A DNA stretch of 64,000 nucleotides from Agapetus fuscipes (GCA_951799405.1 OX637350.1:7239852-7303851), one strand, 5' to 3'. Positions 12,262 to 23,117 are shown, numbered from the stretch's first letter. Notes: a model not told the origin generated them from the sequence alone. A program made the numbers and translations.

Positions 12262-12480
12262 CTTCATCCTAGTCTTAATTGCTGAGGGGTGTGACCCTTG
12301 TGGAACCAATAACTCTTTTCTAGTTCTCTCTTGACTGTGCTGCCTGCTGCTGTCTTTACTTGATTGGTCCATCGTGTAGAGGGGTCTTCTTCTTCCCCTC
12401 TAAGTTACCAATCACAACCAGTCGTTTGAGACTATCCTCATTGTCACAGACAATGTGCCTGAAAAACTAAAGTTCAGTTC
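12262..12480 (-). mobile_element. Non-LTR retrotransposon remnant (RTE-like C terminus)
   Basis: On the minus strand the sequence reads RLVVIGNLEGKKK followed by DGPIK, similar to the conserved C-terminal tail of many reverse transcriptases. The frame is broken and the fragment is short. Confidence 0.45.
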
Positions 12481-12553
12481 TTTTTTATCATGAAGTTCAG
12501 TTCATCAAATAAAATATATATCTATCTATAATCTAAGTTGCAAAGATATGTTA

Positions 12554-13236
12554 TGTGGGAACATTATTTTATTGAAAGAAATATTTACAAAGTTTTGCAA
12601 TTATAATATTTCGGTTTGTTATTTCAAATTTTGGCGCCACAGTCTGTTCCCGTAGACTGTAGGCGGGCGTGTTTTTGCTTGTGAGTGCTCGTTGCGCCTG
12701 CTGAGGGATCCTCCAGAGATCCTTGTGGCCTGGTGCAGTAGCAGGATCCGTTGAGGCGAGGTGGACGATGTTGGAGAAGGGCTGGCCAGAACATCGATAA
12801 CTTTTGAGTAAAGTGTGGTCCTAAAAAGGACCTTTGGTGTCGGGTAGATTATTATCCAGCGAAGGAGATGGCTGTCTCGGCGTCTGCTGGTGTTGCGAAG
12901 ATCTTCCAAGGAGTGAAGTCTCTCGTCATTGGAGAGTAGTCCAGTCTGCTGCAGTCTTCTTCTTTCCCAGGGTCCAGCTGTGTCTTCTCGTCGAGTGCTG
13001 AAATTGTACTGCCTTCCCAGCTGACAGCGGCCCATCTTTATACTACAGTTAATATGTCCGCTGCTGGCTCTTAGCTAGTGTCGGCCAATGGGAGATTGCC
13101 GTAGATTCCTTTGTTCCGTGCCGTCTATTGTTTTAGCCACGTAGTGACAAGTGGCGTTCTGTTGTAGGCGACTGGGGGAAACGCAGTGGTGCTACATTGT
13201 ATGTTCTATGTCTTGTTGAAGACAGACTGCACCATA
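12554..13236 (-). mobile_element. Putative solo LTR inserted in a SINE
   Basis: A GC-rich block of about 680 bp interrupts a family-1 SINE. GTTA lies on both sides (12550-12553 and 13237-13240), fitting a 4-bp target duplication. On the minus strand it begins near TGGTGCAG, has a CCATTGG box, TATAAAGATGG and an initiator-like region, and ends near TTCCCACA, so TG...CA limits and promoter layout resemble a solo LTR. A 138-codon open frame on the minus strand is most likely incidental to LTR sequence. No internal retroviral-type genes are present. Confidence 0.45.
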
Positions 13237-13385
13237 GTTACATTTAAGATTCATATTAAATGAATTCCCTTTAGCAGAAACTTATAAGTTTGCGCTTACA
13301 CATGCCGCACGTGGACTTACAACATAAAAACCTAATCTCAAATTTTTCAGGGTTTGGTGGTTTACACAGTGAAAGTCCATTGTAT

Positions 13386-13543
13386 AATTAATTAAATAAA
13401 CACGCTGTTTCAATTCACTTTTATTATTTTAACTCTGTCAAACGTTTTCGCCTGAAATCCTAAGGATGCCTTTTTAGGCGAAAACGTTTGACAGAGCTAA
13501 AATAATAAAAGTGAATTGAAACAGTGTGTTTATTTTATTAATT
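13386..13543. repeat. Palindromic repeat with hammerhead-like core
   Basis: Two near-identical arms (starting AAATAAACACGCTGTTTC and ending in its reverse complement) meet around a core with CTAAGGATG, a GCC/GGC hairpin and GAAAACG. It is inserted inside family-1 SINE copy b. Confidence 0.7.
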
Positions 13544-13727
13544 ACCAATCTCAAATGAACACAAGTCCTGCAACTCTTGATGATATTCCCTGAAACAGAA
13601 GTGACATTGGCAAAGTGAACTGTGTTTTACAGTATGGGTGGTCAGCCTCATGCCAACCTATAAGTCAAAGAACTAATTAAAATATTTAATGAATAACATT
13701 AAGCAAAGTACATAATATGTACCTACT

Positions 13728-13905
13728 ACAGAGGAAGGTGAAAGGAAAGAGTAAGGGACAACCGAGAAAAGTATGGAGTGATTACAGAGTGAGAGTAAAA
13801 GAAGAAAATGCATGAAAAATGTGATGGAAGAAATGGAGGCAGCTCTGCAGAGGCTCTGGCCACCCCTTGCGGAATGGCAACAGAGTTACAGTTACCGTAT
13901 AGCCT
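13728..13905 (+). mobile_element. LINE family R remnant (reverse transcriptase C-terminal end)
   Basis: It carries the degraded tail KGKSKGQPRKVW ... SKRRKCMKNVM, followed by the shared 3' end CTCTGCAGAGGCTCTGGCCA and CAACAGAGTTACAGTTAC. The same end occurs at 29440-29998 and elsewhere in the window. Frames are broken. Confidence 0.65.
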
Positions 13906-14410
13906 TACAGCAAGTTGTCGAGTAGATTGAAATTGTAAATAAAAATGCAATGCAAATTTGGCCACTCAAAAAACGATTTCATAAAATAATAAAATAAAAG
14001 TTATTGGTAGGTAAAAGATTATTTAGTGAAAATCATGAAAATTTACTCTTGGTGTTGGCGCTGTTGGCACGACTGTCATTAACGTCAAAAATTATGCTGT
14101 CAAAATGAACTTGCAAAATTATTTTGTACGATCTTAACGAGTTTTCAAAGCTTTCGTGTTATTATTCCATTCTTTTCGGCTAAAAAAAAATATTTTCTAT
14201 CCCTTAATGTGTCTCACATAATAACTGATTTGCCGCCATGCACAATCCAGACAATACAATTAATTTTAATCGAGATTAGTATAAACACTTTTCCTGTATT
14301 TTCGCTTATCAAGGTCAATGTTTCGGGTAAATAATGTGCAAATCTGTTTATTGGGTATCTTAGATGTTCTGAAGAGTGATTTGTATCCGTAGAAAAGTAC
14401 ATGTGCAAGG

Positions 14411-17400
14411 ATGCCTTGCGAGAATTGCGCTGTGCAGTTCACGGTGTTTAAGCGGAAGCGCGCTTGCTGCGAGTGCGACAGATACTTCTGCAGCAGCTGC
14501 CTGGGGCGCGGGGTGGGGCTGTGCGGGGGCTGCAGGGTGCTCTCCAAGCGCCCCCTGGTGAGGCACGCCCTGGACGACCTGAGGATACGGGATCTGCAGT
14601 GGTTTCTTCAGCGACAAAATATTTCAACTAGAGGTTGTGTCGGTGAGTTACGATCATCATCTCTGGTCTGGTATGTCCAAGAAGTTGAGTGACCAACTTG
14701 ATTCTGTGCAAAGGAGGGCAGTGAGGTTGATCAATGCTCCTTCTCTGACATCCAATCTGCAGCCGCTCCGGCATAGAAGAAAGTTGAAATCCTCAGTCTT
14801 TTTTATCGATATTACCACAGAGCTTGTTCTAATGAGCTCCATTCATTAATCCCTCTCCCTCGCATTTCAGAAAGGAAAACTCGTAGTCAATCTCAAAGCT
14901 ATGAGAACTCGGGGTTTTCATGACTCAGTCCTTTGCTAAACTGCTCGTTTATGGAATGATCTACCAGTATCAGTGCTCCCTTCCCAATTTAATCCGGATT
15001 TATTCAAAACCAACATCAATCACCACTTCCTTGCAACGCCTCACGGCAGAAGCAACAACACAAGCAACACCTCTGCGGCACCCTTCCAGGGTGACAGACC
15101 CCCAAGACTTTCAGGAATTGGGGAGCCTCCTGCACAGGATTCCTTAAAAAAAAAATCATCATCAATAGAGACAGGGCAATCAAGGTGGCCGCTCTAATGA
15201 CTTGGAATGCTATTCCCGCCTCACTGAGGGAACTGGATTTGGAGAGACTTCAAAAGACGTCTCAAGAGTCACCTCTTCGTCCAATCATATAGACAACAGT
15301 GGCGTGCCTACGGTTTCTGCTATACGCATGCTGGATAATTAAAGTTGCACGAAATCACAAATAATAAATCTTACCCCTTTGTTTCTTTTCTCAGTGTTTC
15401 TTAATCTCTTCAGACTTAGATTTTGGATTAATTAATAAATCTTTACATACTTAAGATCCTTACTGAGTACAACTATATTTTCACAGGAATTCATTGTTTA
15501 TTATAAAAACCGGATTCTCGATCGCAAACAAGGAATAAGTTATTTATTATGATATTTGAACCTGACGCGACAGTGTTTTCAAAACACAATACATAAGTCA
15601 TTCATAAATCTGTCAACAGCTTCAGTATGGAATCGTAAAATTTAATCGACGAAAAGCTTAGCCTATCCGAATATTATTATCATGCGCACTCCAAGCCACA
15701 GCTTCAAGCAATATCTGTGAATGTGTGTTTTCATTTAGAATTAAAAGAGCTTAAGCGACTATATTCATACAAACTTACAGAGGTCAAGCTTTTTCATACG
15801 TTAAACAAAGACAGGCATACAATTCTCAATCACGTTTGAAGAACAGAGTTTCGTTCGGCAATGACTAATATTAATATCCCACTTTACCTCACAGATGGCA
15901 GTAGCAGGAATATTGATGTATATCTTAAATATACTCAAAAATATTCATTATTTTCATTTCTGAGCGTACGCATGCTTAGCTTTTTAGCTTGTAAGGTAGT
16001 CACGCCACTGATAGACAAGCGCCTTTGCAATGACACACTGTCATAAAAGGCGCTAAGTATATGAATTTTGTACTTCATTCATTAATGTCACTACAAACCA
16101 AGGTGGGTCTTGACCACCTTGATGAAACGCAGCCTTCACTGCCTGTCAACCCCTTTCTCATTTAGTACCAAACTCCTACGACACAGCAGTCTGCCGCTAC
16201 TCTGTCTAGCCACCTTAATCTTCTCGTTTTCCTGCTCCTCTTTGGGTCCGTCATCACAACCATCTTATGCAGGCTCCGATGGTTCTTTCAATTATGACCC
16301 AGCCTCACACATTTCTCTAAATTATTGGCTAGACCCATCAACCAACATAAAATAAACTCTTTACTGTGTGAATACACAAACCCAAAAAAGTTTATAAAAG
16401 AAACATATGGTGGATGACAGTTTCTTTTTATAATAATGCACATGCCTTGGAACACAAGTACATAGACAATGAAAACAGAGATACAAAACAGCAGTGTCAT
16501 ACATCTAAATAGAGATATAAGATAGCAACAATTTTTATTTGACAGTTCTCATATACTTTGCCTGAGGCATAGTCGTTTTGGCAAACTTAATGGTTCTGAA
16601 GCCCCATCTATTTCTTTTTCTTTGATCGATGACCAGACAACGTGAGTATTTTGGATAAATCTCATTATTTATAATATTAAAAAAAGTACAATACAGAAAC
16701 TATGGATGAGATGGTCAAGAAGGGCTATGCTGAGTGTTCTTTCCGAGGCTCTCCATGGTACTCCAAGAGCAGGCCGCAGCAAGCTGAAAGATAAACCTAC
16801 AAAATATTTTTCATCGATTCAAGTTTGATTCGATAGCTTAGTTGGTAGAACACTTTTAAATCTTACTCGGCTAGGAGGCTAGGATTTAATCCCCACCGAG
16901 GGTGTTGGAAATGTTTCTGGTTTCATTGTTTATTTCTAATCTAATCTAATCTAAGCTGCAAAGATATATATCATTTAAGATTTATATTAAATGCATTCCC
17001 ACAAGCAGATATGTATAATTTCGCGCTAACACATGCCGCATGTGGACCTACAATATAAAAACCCAATCTCAAATGAACATAAGCCTTGCAACTCTTGCCG
17101 TCCTTCCCTGAAACAGGGGTGACATTGGCAAAGTGAACCAATTTTTTTTTTTACAGTATGGGTGGTCAGCCGCATAACAACCTATAAGTCAAGGAACATA
17201 CATGACAAATTACAATTTTTTTTACAATTTATTTCAAACCAAAAAATCGGTAAGGCTTACTCCACCTACACAAAATATGAGAACCTGCCCTCCCTGGTAG
17301 CTGGAAAACTCTCACTTCAATTGAAGTGATTAGTGTAAGACTGGCATTCTTACCTGTGAATTAAATAGGTTTCACTCGCCAAATATGACTCCTTCGGTGA

Positions 17401-20400
17401 CAATGTAGTAAATAGTGTAAGGTTAACATGTTGACATAATATGTGTTATTTTGTTAACCTGGAGTAAAAATAGTTTGAAGTTTTGCATCATTCAAAATGA
17501 TATGCTAAATTTCAAATGAGCAATCAGATTGCTTTTATCTTAATTGTATTTATGTTTTGTGACGTTACTGGTATGATTTTGTTACTGATAAAAAATAATT
17601 ATAATTTGCTGTATTTCCCAATATTTACGTTAATTATGTCATTTTTATTCCTTAGTGCTTAAAATTGATGTGTTTTAATTTCCACAGCCTTATTGTTTGC
17701 ATTAAATATGTTCTGATCATTTTTAATTTCAGAAAAGGACGACTTAGTAAATTTAGTAGTGCAGCATGTGAACAGTGAGAACTTCATACACAGACCACCG
17801 CCACGAATTTCCCAAAACGAGTTCGCCAGCACAATTGCAAGCCTCAGAGGTTTCACATCAAACATCAACAGTATGCTCAGTTCTGCCTTTGATATTGGTT
17901 CAAATAATGGATCAAGATCTCAAGCAAGAGCTCGACCAGCCAATCAAGGTACATCAGCATACAAATTTACTATTTTCATTACTTATTGGTCTTAAAATGC
18001 ACCCATCCCTCCCTCTACATTGGCACCACAGCCTAAATTGAACTATGGGGCTCTTGAGGTGTGATTTGCACAAAAACAGCACTCACCAAATAAATCATCC
18101 TTATATTATTATTATTATTATGGTGTCGTAAATACTTCACCTCCAACTCCTATCCATTTCAGCCATCCTCCAACTTGTCATCTATGGCATCTCTTCTCAT
18201 CCCGTCCGCTCTTTGTACCCTGAATGACTTCTCAATGTCCATCGTATAATTCAGAAGCTTGCTTTATTTTTAAAGCATCTATTTGTTGTAAACACAACTT
18301 ATTCTATATTTTGTATTGTTTGTGTATTAACACTGTGAAAATTCATTTTGTTTCAATTTATAATTTTTGGATGAAATTTTTCAAGCAAAACACTGTTTAT
18401 TTTCACTATAGACTTTATTTAAAAGATTAAAATCTTTAAAACAAAATTACGAACGTTTTCGACCTAGAAGGTCATCATCAGGTATGATTTGATTTGAATC
18501 AAATCATACCTGATGATGATTTGATTTGAATCAAATCATACCTGATGATGACCTTCTAGGTCGAAAACGTTCGTAATTTTGTTTTAAAGATTTTAATCTT
18601 TTAAATAAAGTCTATAGTGAAAATAAACAGTGTTTTGCTTGAAAAATTTCATCCAAAAATTATAAATTGAAACAACTTATTCTTATACTTATCTTGATAA
18701 AAACGTTGAAATAACTCCAGGAGTAGAATTCTCAATGTGGTGATTATCTAAGCTGTGTTCCTTGAATGTTACCCATATCTCCAGTAATTTATTAATTTTA
18801 TTTTTATTGTCATTGTTTCACAGGTTATTCATACACTAGTCATGCGAGTGCAACAAGCAGTGGGCAAGGTCAAAATACCCGCACTAACCAGCCCCCTCCC
18901 CAAACCTCCTCACCTCCAGGAGGTGCCAGTCCCACAGCTCCCACCGCCACCTCTCCTGCTCCTAGACCAGAAACAAATGCTTCATTTTCTCCACCGCAGT
19001 GCATTGTCACGGATACATCCACAGAAGGTAATTCTTCTGCCCCCGCAAGAGCTACGAGAGAATCAGACAGCCTCTCCGAAGCCGAAAGCCCAATAGAACC
19101 TATAAATACTACTGACTGTATAGAAGTGGAAGATATAGACGACTCCGCAGAATGGGAAATTATTAGAAATTCTCTACCTGAAGGCAAGCCACTTTATTTG
19201 CTATTATTATTGTACTACTCCTTGACTGATAGGTTGGTATGCGGCTGACCACCCATACTGTAAAAAATGGTTCACTTTGCCAATGTCACCCCTGCGTCAG
19301 GGAAGGTCGGCAAGAGTTGCAGGGTTTATGTTCATTTGAGATTGGGTTTTTTATATTGTAGGTCCACATGCGGCATGTGTAAGCGCGAAATTATGCATGT
19401 CTGCTTGTGGGAATGCATTTAATATGAATCTTAAATGATACATATCTTTGCAGCTTAGATTTAGATTTAGATTGTAATATCACGCTCATCCCTCTATAAT
19501 TATGTTAGCAGGATTAAAATCAAAACTCACTTTTTACATTTGCATGGAGTAGAAAAAAATATCCAAAAAAACAGCAGAGGTGTATCCAACTACAGACTAT
19601 ACTCACACACAGTTTTTAATATAATATAAAGTTTTGGGTACATTGAAGCTAGCTTATAGTTATAAAAACCATTTAGATTTAGTTGTCATGTGAAATATAT
19701 TTTTATGACAGATAACATTATTTATTGTATTATTTTAGATTCCAGTACATTATTACTAGAAGATCCTAATCCTTTAAGCTCTCCCATCCGAGCATCTTCA
19801 GATTTGGATCTGCCGTCTCGAACAAGCGATAATTCCTCAGGAGATACATCTAGTCTTAAAGATAGTAATATACTGAAGCCCAATAGCCCAACAACGAGAA
19901 TCAAGCTAGACGATCTAAAAGATCTGTCGCAAGTAGAAGGACTCAATGTAAAACAGCTCAAAGAGCTACTAGTTCTCAACCGAGTGGACTTCAAAGGATG
20001 CTGTGAGAGGAAAGAACTTTTGGAACGAGCTCAGCGCCTTTGGAAAGAGAATACCAAGTCAAGAGAAGGTACTTGTTGTTTTTCTTTTTTTTAAGGATCA
20101 TATTTTATAAACATAATGTTGTTATCATTTTAACTCTCCTTCCCCCTTGTAAAATATTTCCAGGAGCTGATTTCACTGAACAAATTTTCAATATATTTCT
20201 CATTTCATGTCAACACTGAACCCCCCTTCCATTTTCAATTGCTTGCTAATGTCCCCCTTGAAAAAAAAGTAAATAGTCATAATATTATAAAATGAATCAT
20301 TTCCTTTTGACTTCTGTTTGCATAATATCACATGATTTTTCCTCATTATGTTTCAGATATTGAACAAGCGTCAACGGATGCGTTATGCAAGATCTGCATG

Positions 20401-20532
20401 GATGCGCCCATAGAATGCGTCATGCTGGAGTGTGGCCATATAGCCACTTGTATTGCATGCGGGAAGCGCTTGAATGAATGCCCCATTTGTCGCCAATACG
20501 TTATTAGAGTTGTAAGATTTTTCCGATCGTGA
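14411..20532 (+). CDS. RNF34: RNF34/rififylin-type RING E3 ubiquitin ligase
   Basis: Five exons, 14411-14642, 17733-17948, 18824-19183, 19739-20068 and 20357-20532, sum to 1314 nt and give 437 aa. Exon 1 encodes an atypical FYVE-like zinc finger (CENC, CCEC, CSSC, CGGC pairs) and the first SAP-like helix-loop-helix. Exons 2 and 3 encode a Ser/Pro-rich linker, and exon 4 a second SAP-like segment ([19 protein letters not shown]). Exon 5 encodes the C-terminal C3HC4 RING (CKICMD ... LECGHIATC ... CPICRQ). This order is diagnostic of RNF34/RFFL, membrane-associated ligases acting on caspases, p53 and other substrates in vertebrates. The third intron starts with GC rather than GT, which the reading frame requires. 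The 3.1-kb first intron is full of mobile elements. A polyadenylation hexamer AATAAA lies at 20730-20735. Confidence 0.94.
14643..15156 (+). mobile_element. 5'-truncated LINE (LINE A), 3' end
   Basis: In RNF34 intron 1. Broken frames read [17 protein letters not shown], then after shifts [13 protein letters not shown] and [14 protein letters not shown], the C terminus of a non-LTR reverse transcriptase ORF. The 3' region (ACACCTCTGCGGCA ... TGCACAGGATTCCTTAAAA) is closely similar to the tail of the 5S/tRNA SINE at 11958-12058, making this family the likely partner LINE. Confidence 0.7.
15160..16060 (+). mobile_element. Second LINE remnant (LINE B), split by a hAT insertion
   Basis: The segment [20 protein letters not shown] (15160-15290) is a reverse-transcriptase C-terminal remnant. 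It continues at 16011 after removal of the hAT element 15297-16010 and one 8-bp duplication. It is not functional. Confidence 0.5.
15297..16010. mobile_element. Non-autonomous hAT-type transposon, 714 bp, 8-bp TSD
   Basis: Ends CAGTGGCGTGCCTAC / GTAGTCACGCCACTG are inverted repeats with one mismatch over about 15 bp. They are flanked by a perfect 8-bp duplication ATAGACAA (15289-15296 and 16011-16018). No transposase frame was seen. Confidence 0.8.
16061..16825. other. RNF34 intron 1 segment without recognised features
   Basis: AT-rich intronic sequence. Open frames here have no recognisable family signature. A short stretch near 16700-16800 could be an old retroelement remnant, but it is too degraded to assign. 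Confidence 0.4.
16826..17432 (+). repeat. tRNA-derived SINE family 3, interrupted by a family-1 SINE
   Basis: It opens with a tRNA-like unit (GATAGCTTAGTTGGTAGAAC A-box, GGATTTAATCCC B-box). The body resumes at 17217 (TACTCCACCT ... TTCACTCGCCAAATATGACT), matching the copy at 28617-28937. The interruption at 16935-17210 is a family-1 SINE. Confidence 0.7.
16935..17210 (-). repeat. SINE-like family 1, copy c
   Basis: Minus orientation, complete, with the (TCTAA)-repeat tail visible as CTAATCTAATCTAATCTAAG at the left end. It is nested in a family-3 SINE. Confidence 0.8.
18030..18125 (+). repeat. 5S/tRNA SINE fragment, tail type 2
   Basis: A 3' fragment only: GGCTCTTGAGGTGTGAT, then AACAGCACTCACCAAATAAA and an (ATT)n tail. 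This is the same tail as at 22679-22760 in the opposite orientation. Confidence 0.65.
18350..18673. repeat. 324-bp near-perfect palindrome with paired hammerhead-like cores
   Basis: Arms of about 150 nt are almost exact reverse complements. Each arm contains CTGATGATG, a GACC/GGTC hairpin and GAAAACGTTCGTAAT. The centre holds direct and inverted repeats of CAAATCATACCTGATGATG. It lies in RNF34 intron 2. Confidence 0.85.
19221..19476 (+). repeat. SINE-like family 1, copy d
   Basis: Plus orientation, so the family can be read directly: 5' TTGACTGATAGGTTGGTATG, then the TCAGGGAAGGTCGGCAAGAG block, ending GCTTAGATTTAGATTTAGAT. It sits about 40 bp into RNF34 intron 3. Confidence 0.85.
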
Positions 20533-21092
20533 TATTTCAATAGTTATTCTTTATAATTAATTACTCTAAACTGTTATGTTTGAAATGATTGTGCATATTT
20601 ATAATTGAACTTTAATTTTAAGATATTTTTTTAATTGATTAATTTATTAAGTCATAGAATCGCTAGATGATTTAGTTACAAATTTATTGATCTTTTTATG
20701 ATGAAAATAGCAATGGCCCAATATTGTTGAATAAATTTGGAAGAATTGGATAAATCCCTATAAATGGTGGTCTTTTGTATCAAACAATTTCATTGCAAAA
20801 CTGCAGTAAAATATCTAAATAACGGGCATTCGATAAAATGTTAACTCGTTAATAAAAATTTCCTTTGCAATGCAAAAAAAATGTAAAATGCTCATTAATA
20901 TTATATCATGTACAAGTGAAACCTTTCATGAATAGTTGAAAGTTACTGCATTCTTTTCACAAAATTTCATTTTAAACTCTCTTGTACTTTATATCAAAAA
21001 ACTTCTCATCTCTTAGGCACTGTAACATAATGGAAAAACAGAAAAAATAATGAGTACAAATGCTGTTATTCATTTTTCATGAGAAATGTTAT

Positions 21093-21320
21093 ATCTATCT
21101 ATAATCTAAGTTGCAAAGATTTATTGACATTTAAGGCATGCCCACATGCAAGCACAAGTTTGTTCACACATGCTGCATGTGTACATGCAAAATAAACCAA
21201 ACCTCACATGGACATAAACTTTGGAACTCCTGCCTCCGTTCCTCGAACGGGGTGCCATTGGCAAAAGTGAACCAAATTTTTACAGCATTGGGGGTCAGCC
21301 TCATACCAACCATATCACTT
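21093..21320 (-). repeat. SINE-like family 1, copy e
   Basis: Minus orientation. Conserved head complement (GGGGTCAGCCTCATACCAAC) and tail end TATAATCTAAGTTGCAAAG are both present. Confidence 0.8.
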
Positions 21321-21734
21321 TTCATTTAATATAGCAATTTTTCCATTCCTAATTTAGTATTTTTCTATTCAATTAAGTGTTGTTAGATCAAAAGAACTGC
21401 TTTCAATTGTATTAAATTTAGTTCAATGTCTGTAAACTTTCTTTCTATATTGGCACTCTTTATAAGAGTAATCTTAAGAATAAAATCAATACAACAAAAC
21501 AAGATTGGTTTCACTGGCACATAATACAAGTGGACCTGGAACTAGATTACAGTATTGAGGCATAGTATAACCAAACCTGTCAAACACAGCAGAAGACTTA
21601 ATAATATCATGTGAACTCCTATGTGCTCTTCTTTCTCTGTCTTGTGTTTCGACATACAATAATTAATTACACATGTCACACAAATAACAAACATTAGGAT
21701 GATCATATTTATAATTTTAAGGATCAATTACAAT

Positions 21735-21985
21735 AAAATACTGCTTTATTTTCACTTATATAATTTATTTTAAAAAAATTACTAACGTTAGTAAAAAGAC
21801 TCGGGTGTAGTCGTCAGGCACATACAACCTGTAACCCTCCAACAGGGTGGGACTGTCAATTAAGCCGTTGATGATATTTGGATAGCGCTGCTTTGTGTGA
21901 ATCACACCTCAAGAGCCCTCTACAAGCTTGTTTGTTGCTATAGAAAGCGCCAAGTGTACAAATAAGGCCTGGTTTCTAGGATGTC
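21735..21985 (-). repeat. Cluster of three repeat fragments
   Basis: Bases 21735-21800 match the 3' part of the hammerhead-like palindrome family (CACTTATATAATTT, ACTAACGTTAGT). Bases 21800-21876 are nearly identical, in reverse complement, to part of the LINE at 50186-51078 (around 50785-50865). Bases 21876-21985 are the tail-type-2 end of the 5S/tRNA SINE. Confidence 0.65.
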
Positions 21986-22330
21986 TTAAAATTATGTAAA
22001 TGTCTTACAATAATGCCTTTTTTTGTTTAAAAAATTAAAGATTTACTGATCATAAAATTAAACACTGTACCCGCAGAGATGACGTTTGGTAATGCCAACA
22101 TCGCAAAGAAATTTTCTAGCTTCTTTCACACTTGTCTGTTTACAGTGAAGTTACAATGGGGGCATCTTTGTTCTCTTTCTAACTAAAGACAATTTGTTTT
22201 TAGGTAGGTTGAAACAGATTTAGCATCTGTTTGCGGGAAAATAGTTTTGGATCCACTTATATTACATGTCGATGATTGAATATTTAAACTTTTAAGAGTT
22301 TGTGTATTCACATAGAGAAAATTCATTTTT

Positions 22331-22480
22331 ATGAGGAATTATAAAAGTTTAAAAAAACACAGTTTTATTGTCACAAAATGTGACGTAAGAAAGTCGAAAG
22401 TACTCGAGGTGAAATAAATACCTACTCAATTTGTGAAAATAAAACTCTGTGTTTTTATTTAGTTTTATAATTCCTCATGA
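22331..22480. repeat. Degenerate palindrome of the hammerhead-like family
   Basis: Imperfect arms (ATGAGGAATTATAAAA and its reverse complement, then AACACAG/CTGTGTT) surround a diverged centre with AGTCGAAAG. The end sequence TGTGAAAATAAAACTCTG matches the other family members. Confidence 0.55.
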
Positions 22481-22678
22481 TTGACTGTTTATGGATTTTA
22501 TTGTCAGTGTTGGTTACTATGCCTTCACAATCTTTAGTATTACAAGAATCACAATTATTGAATGCAGCACCATCAGGCAAGCGAATATCTATACTCAGAG
22601 TATTAAACATTGCTTGAATACTTAACCATTGCGTATATAGAAAAAAATAATGAAAACTAAAGTACTCACTAGAGGTGA

Positions 22679-23117
22679 TGTTAATAATAATAATAATATT
22701 AGGATGATTTATTTGGTGAGTGCTGTTTTTGTGTGTATCACACCTCAAGAGCCCTCTGCAAGCTTGGTCGTCGCTGGGGAAAGCGCCAATTCTCAAGCAA
22801 GACCCAGTTGTTGTAAGGTTGGATGGACCTTTCAGTGACCGGTCTTTGGTAAAGGTTTATGAATTTTTCAACTCAGCGAAGAGCACATTCGAAGTATAAA
22901 TGGTATATTTTTGTGCTCCGCCGGGATCCGAATCCACAACCTTCCATTTACGAGTCCGAAGTGTTGCCACTGGACTACGGACCGGTCCAAGATGCCAACG
23001 ACACGCGATGTACCTGAGCGGTAAACCCATCCAAGTTCTATCCGCGCCCAATGTTGCTTAACTTCGGTGATCTATGGGAACCGGTGCTTTCAACATGGTC
23101 ACGTCGTTGTTGTATCT
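22679..23117 (-). repeat. 5S rRNA/tRNA-headed SINE, copy B (tail type 2)
   Basis: On the minus strand a 5S rRNA copy occupies about 23112-22994 (A-box GAAGTTAAGCAAC). The tRNA-like unit follows at about 22990-22915 (GTAGTCCAGTGGCAACAC and GGATTCGGATCCC), then the same body as copy A. Unlike copy A, it ends GGGCTCTTGAGGTGTGATAC ... CACCAAATAAATCATCC with an (ATT)n tail. It is full length. Confidence 0.85.

Larger units (their letters stand above)
12521..13680 (-). repeat. SINE-like family 1, copy b, split by two insertions
   Basis: The three pieces 12521-12553, 13241-13385 and 13544-13680 align in order with an uninterrupted copy such as 62588-62798. The gaps are an LTR-like insertion (12554-13236) and a palindromic repeat (13386-13543). 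Confidence 0.75.

Noticed and set aside
12619..13035. 138-codon minus-strand frame
   Set aside because: No recognisable domain; it lies inside the LTR-like block, whose GC content explains the lack of stops.
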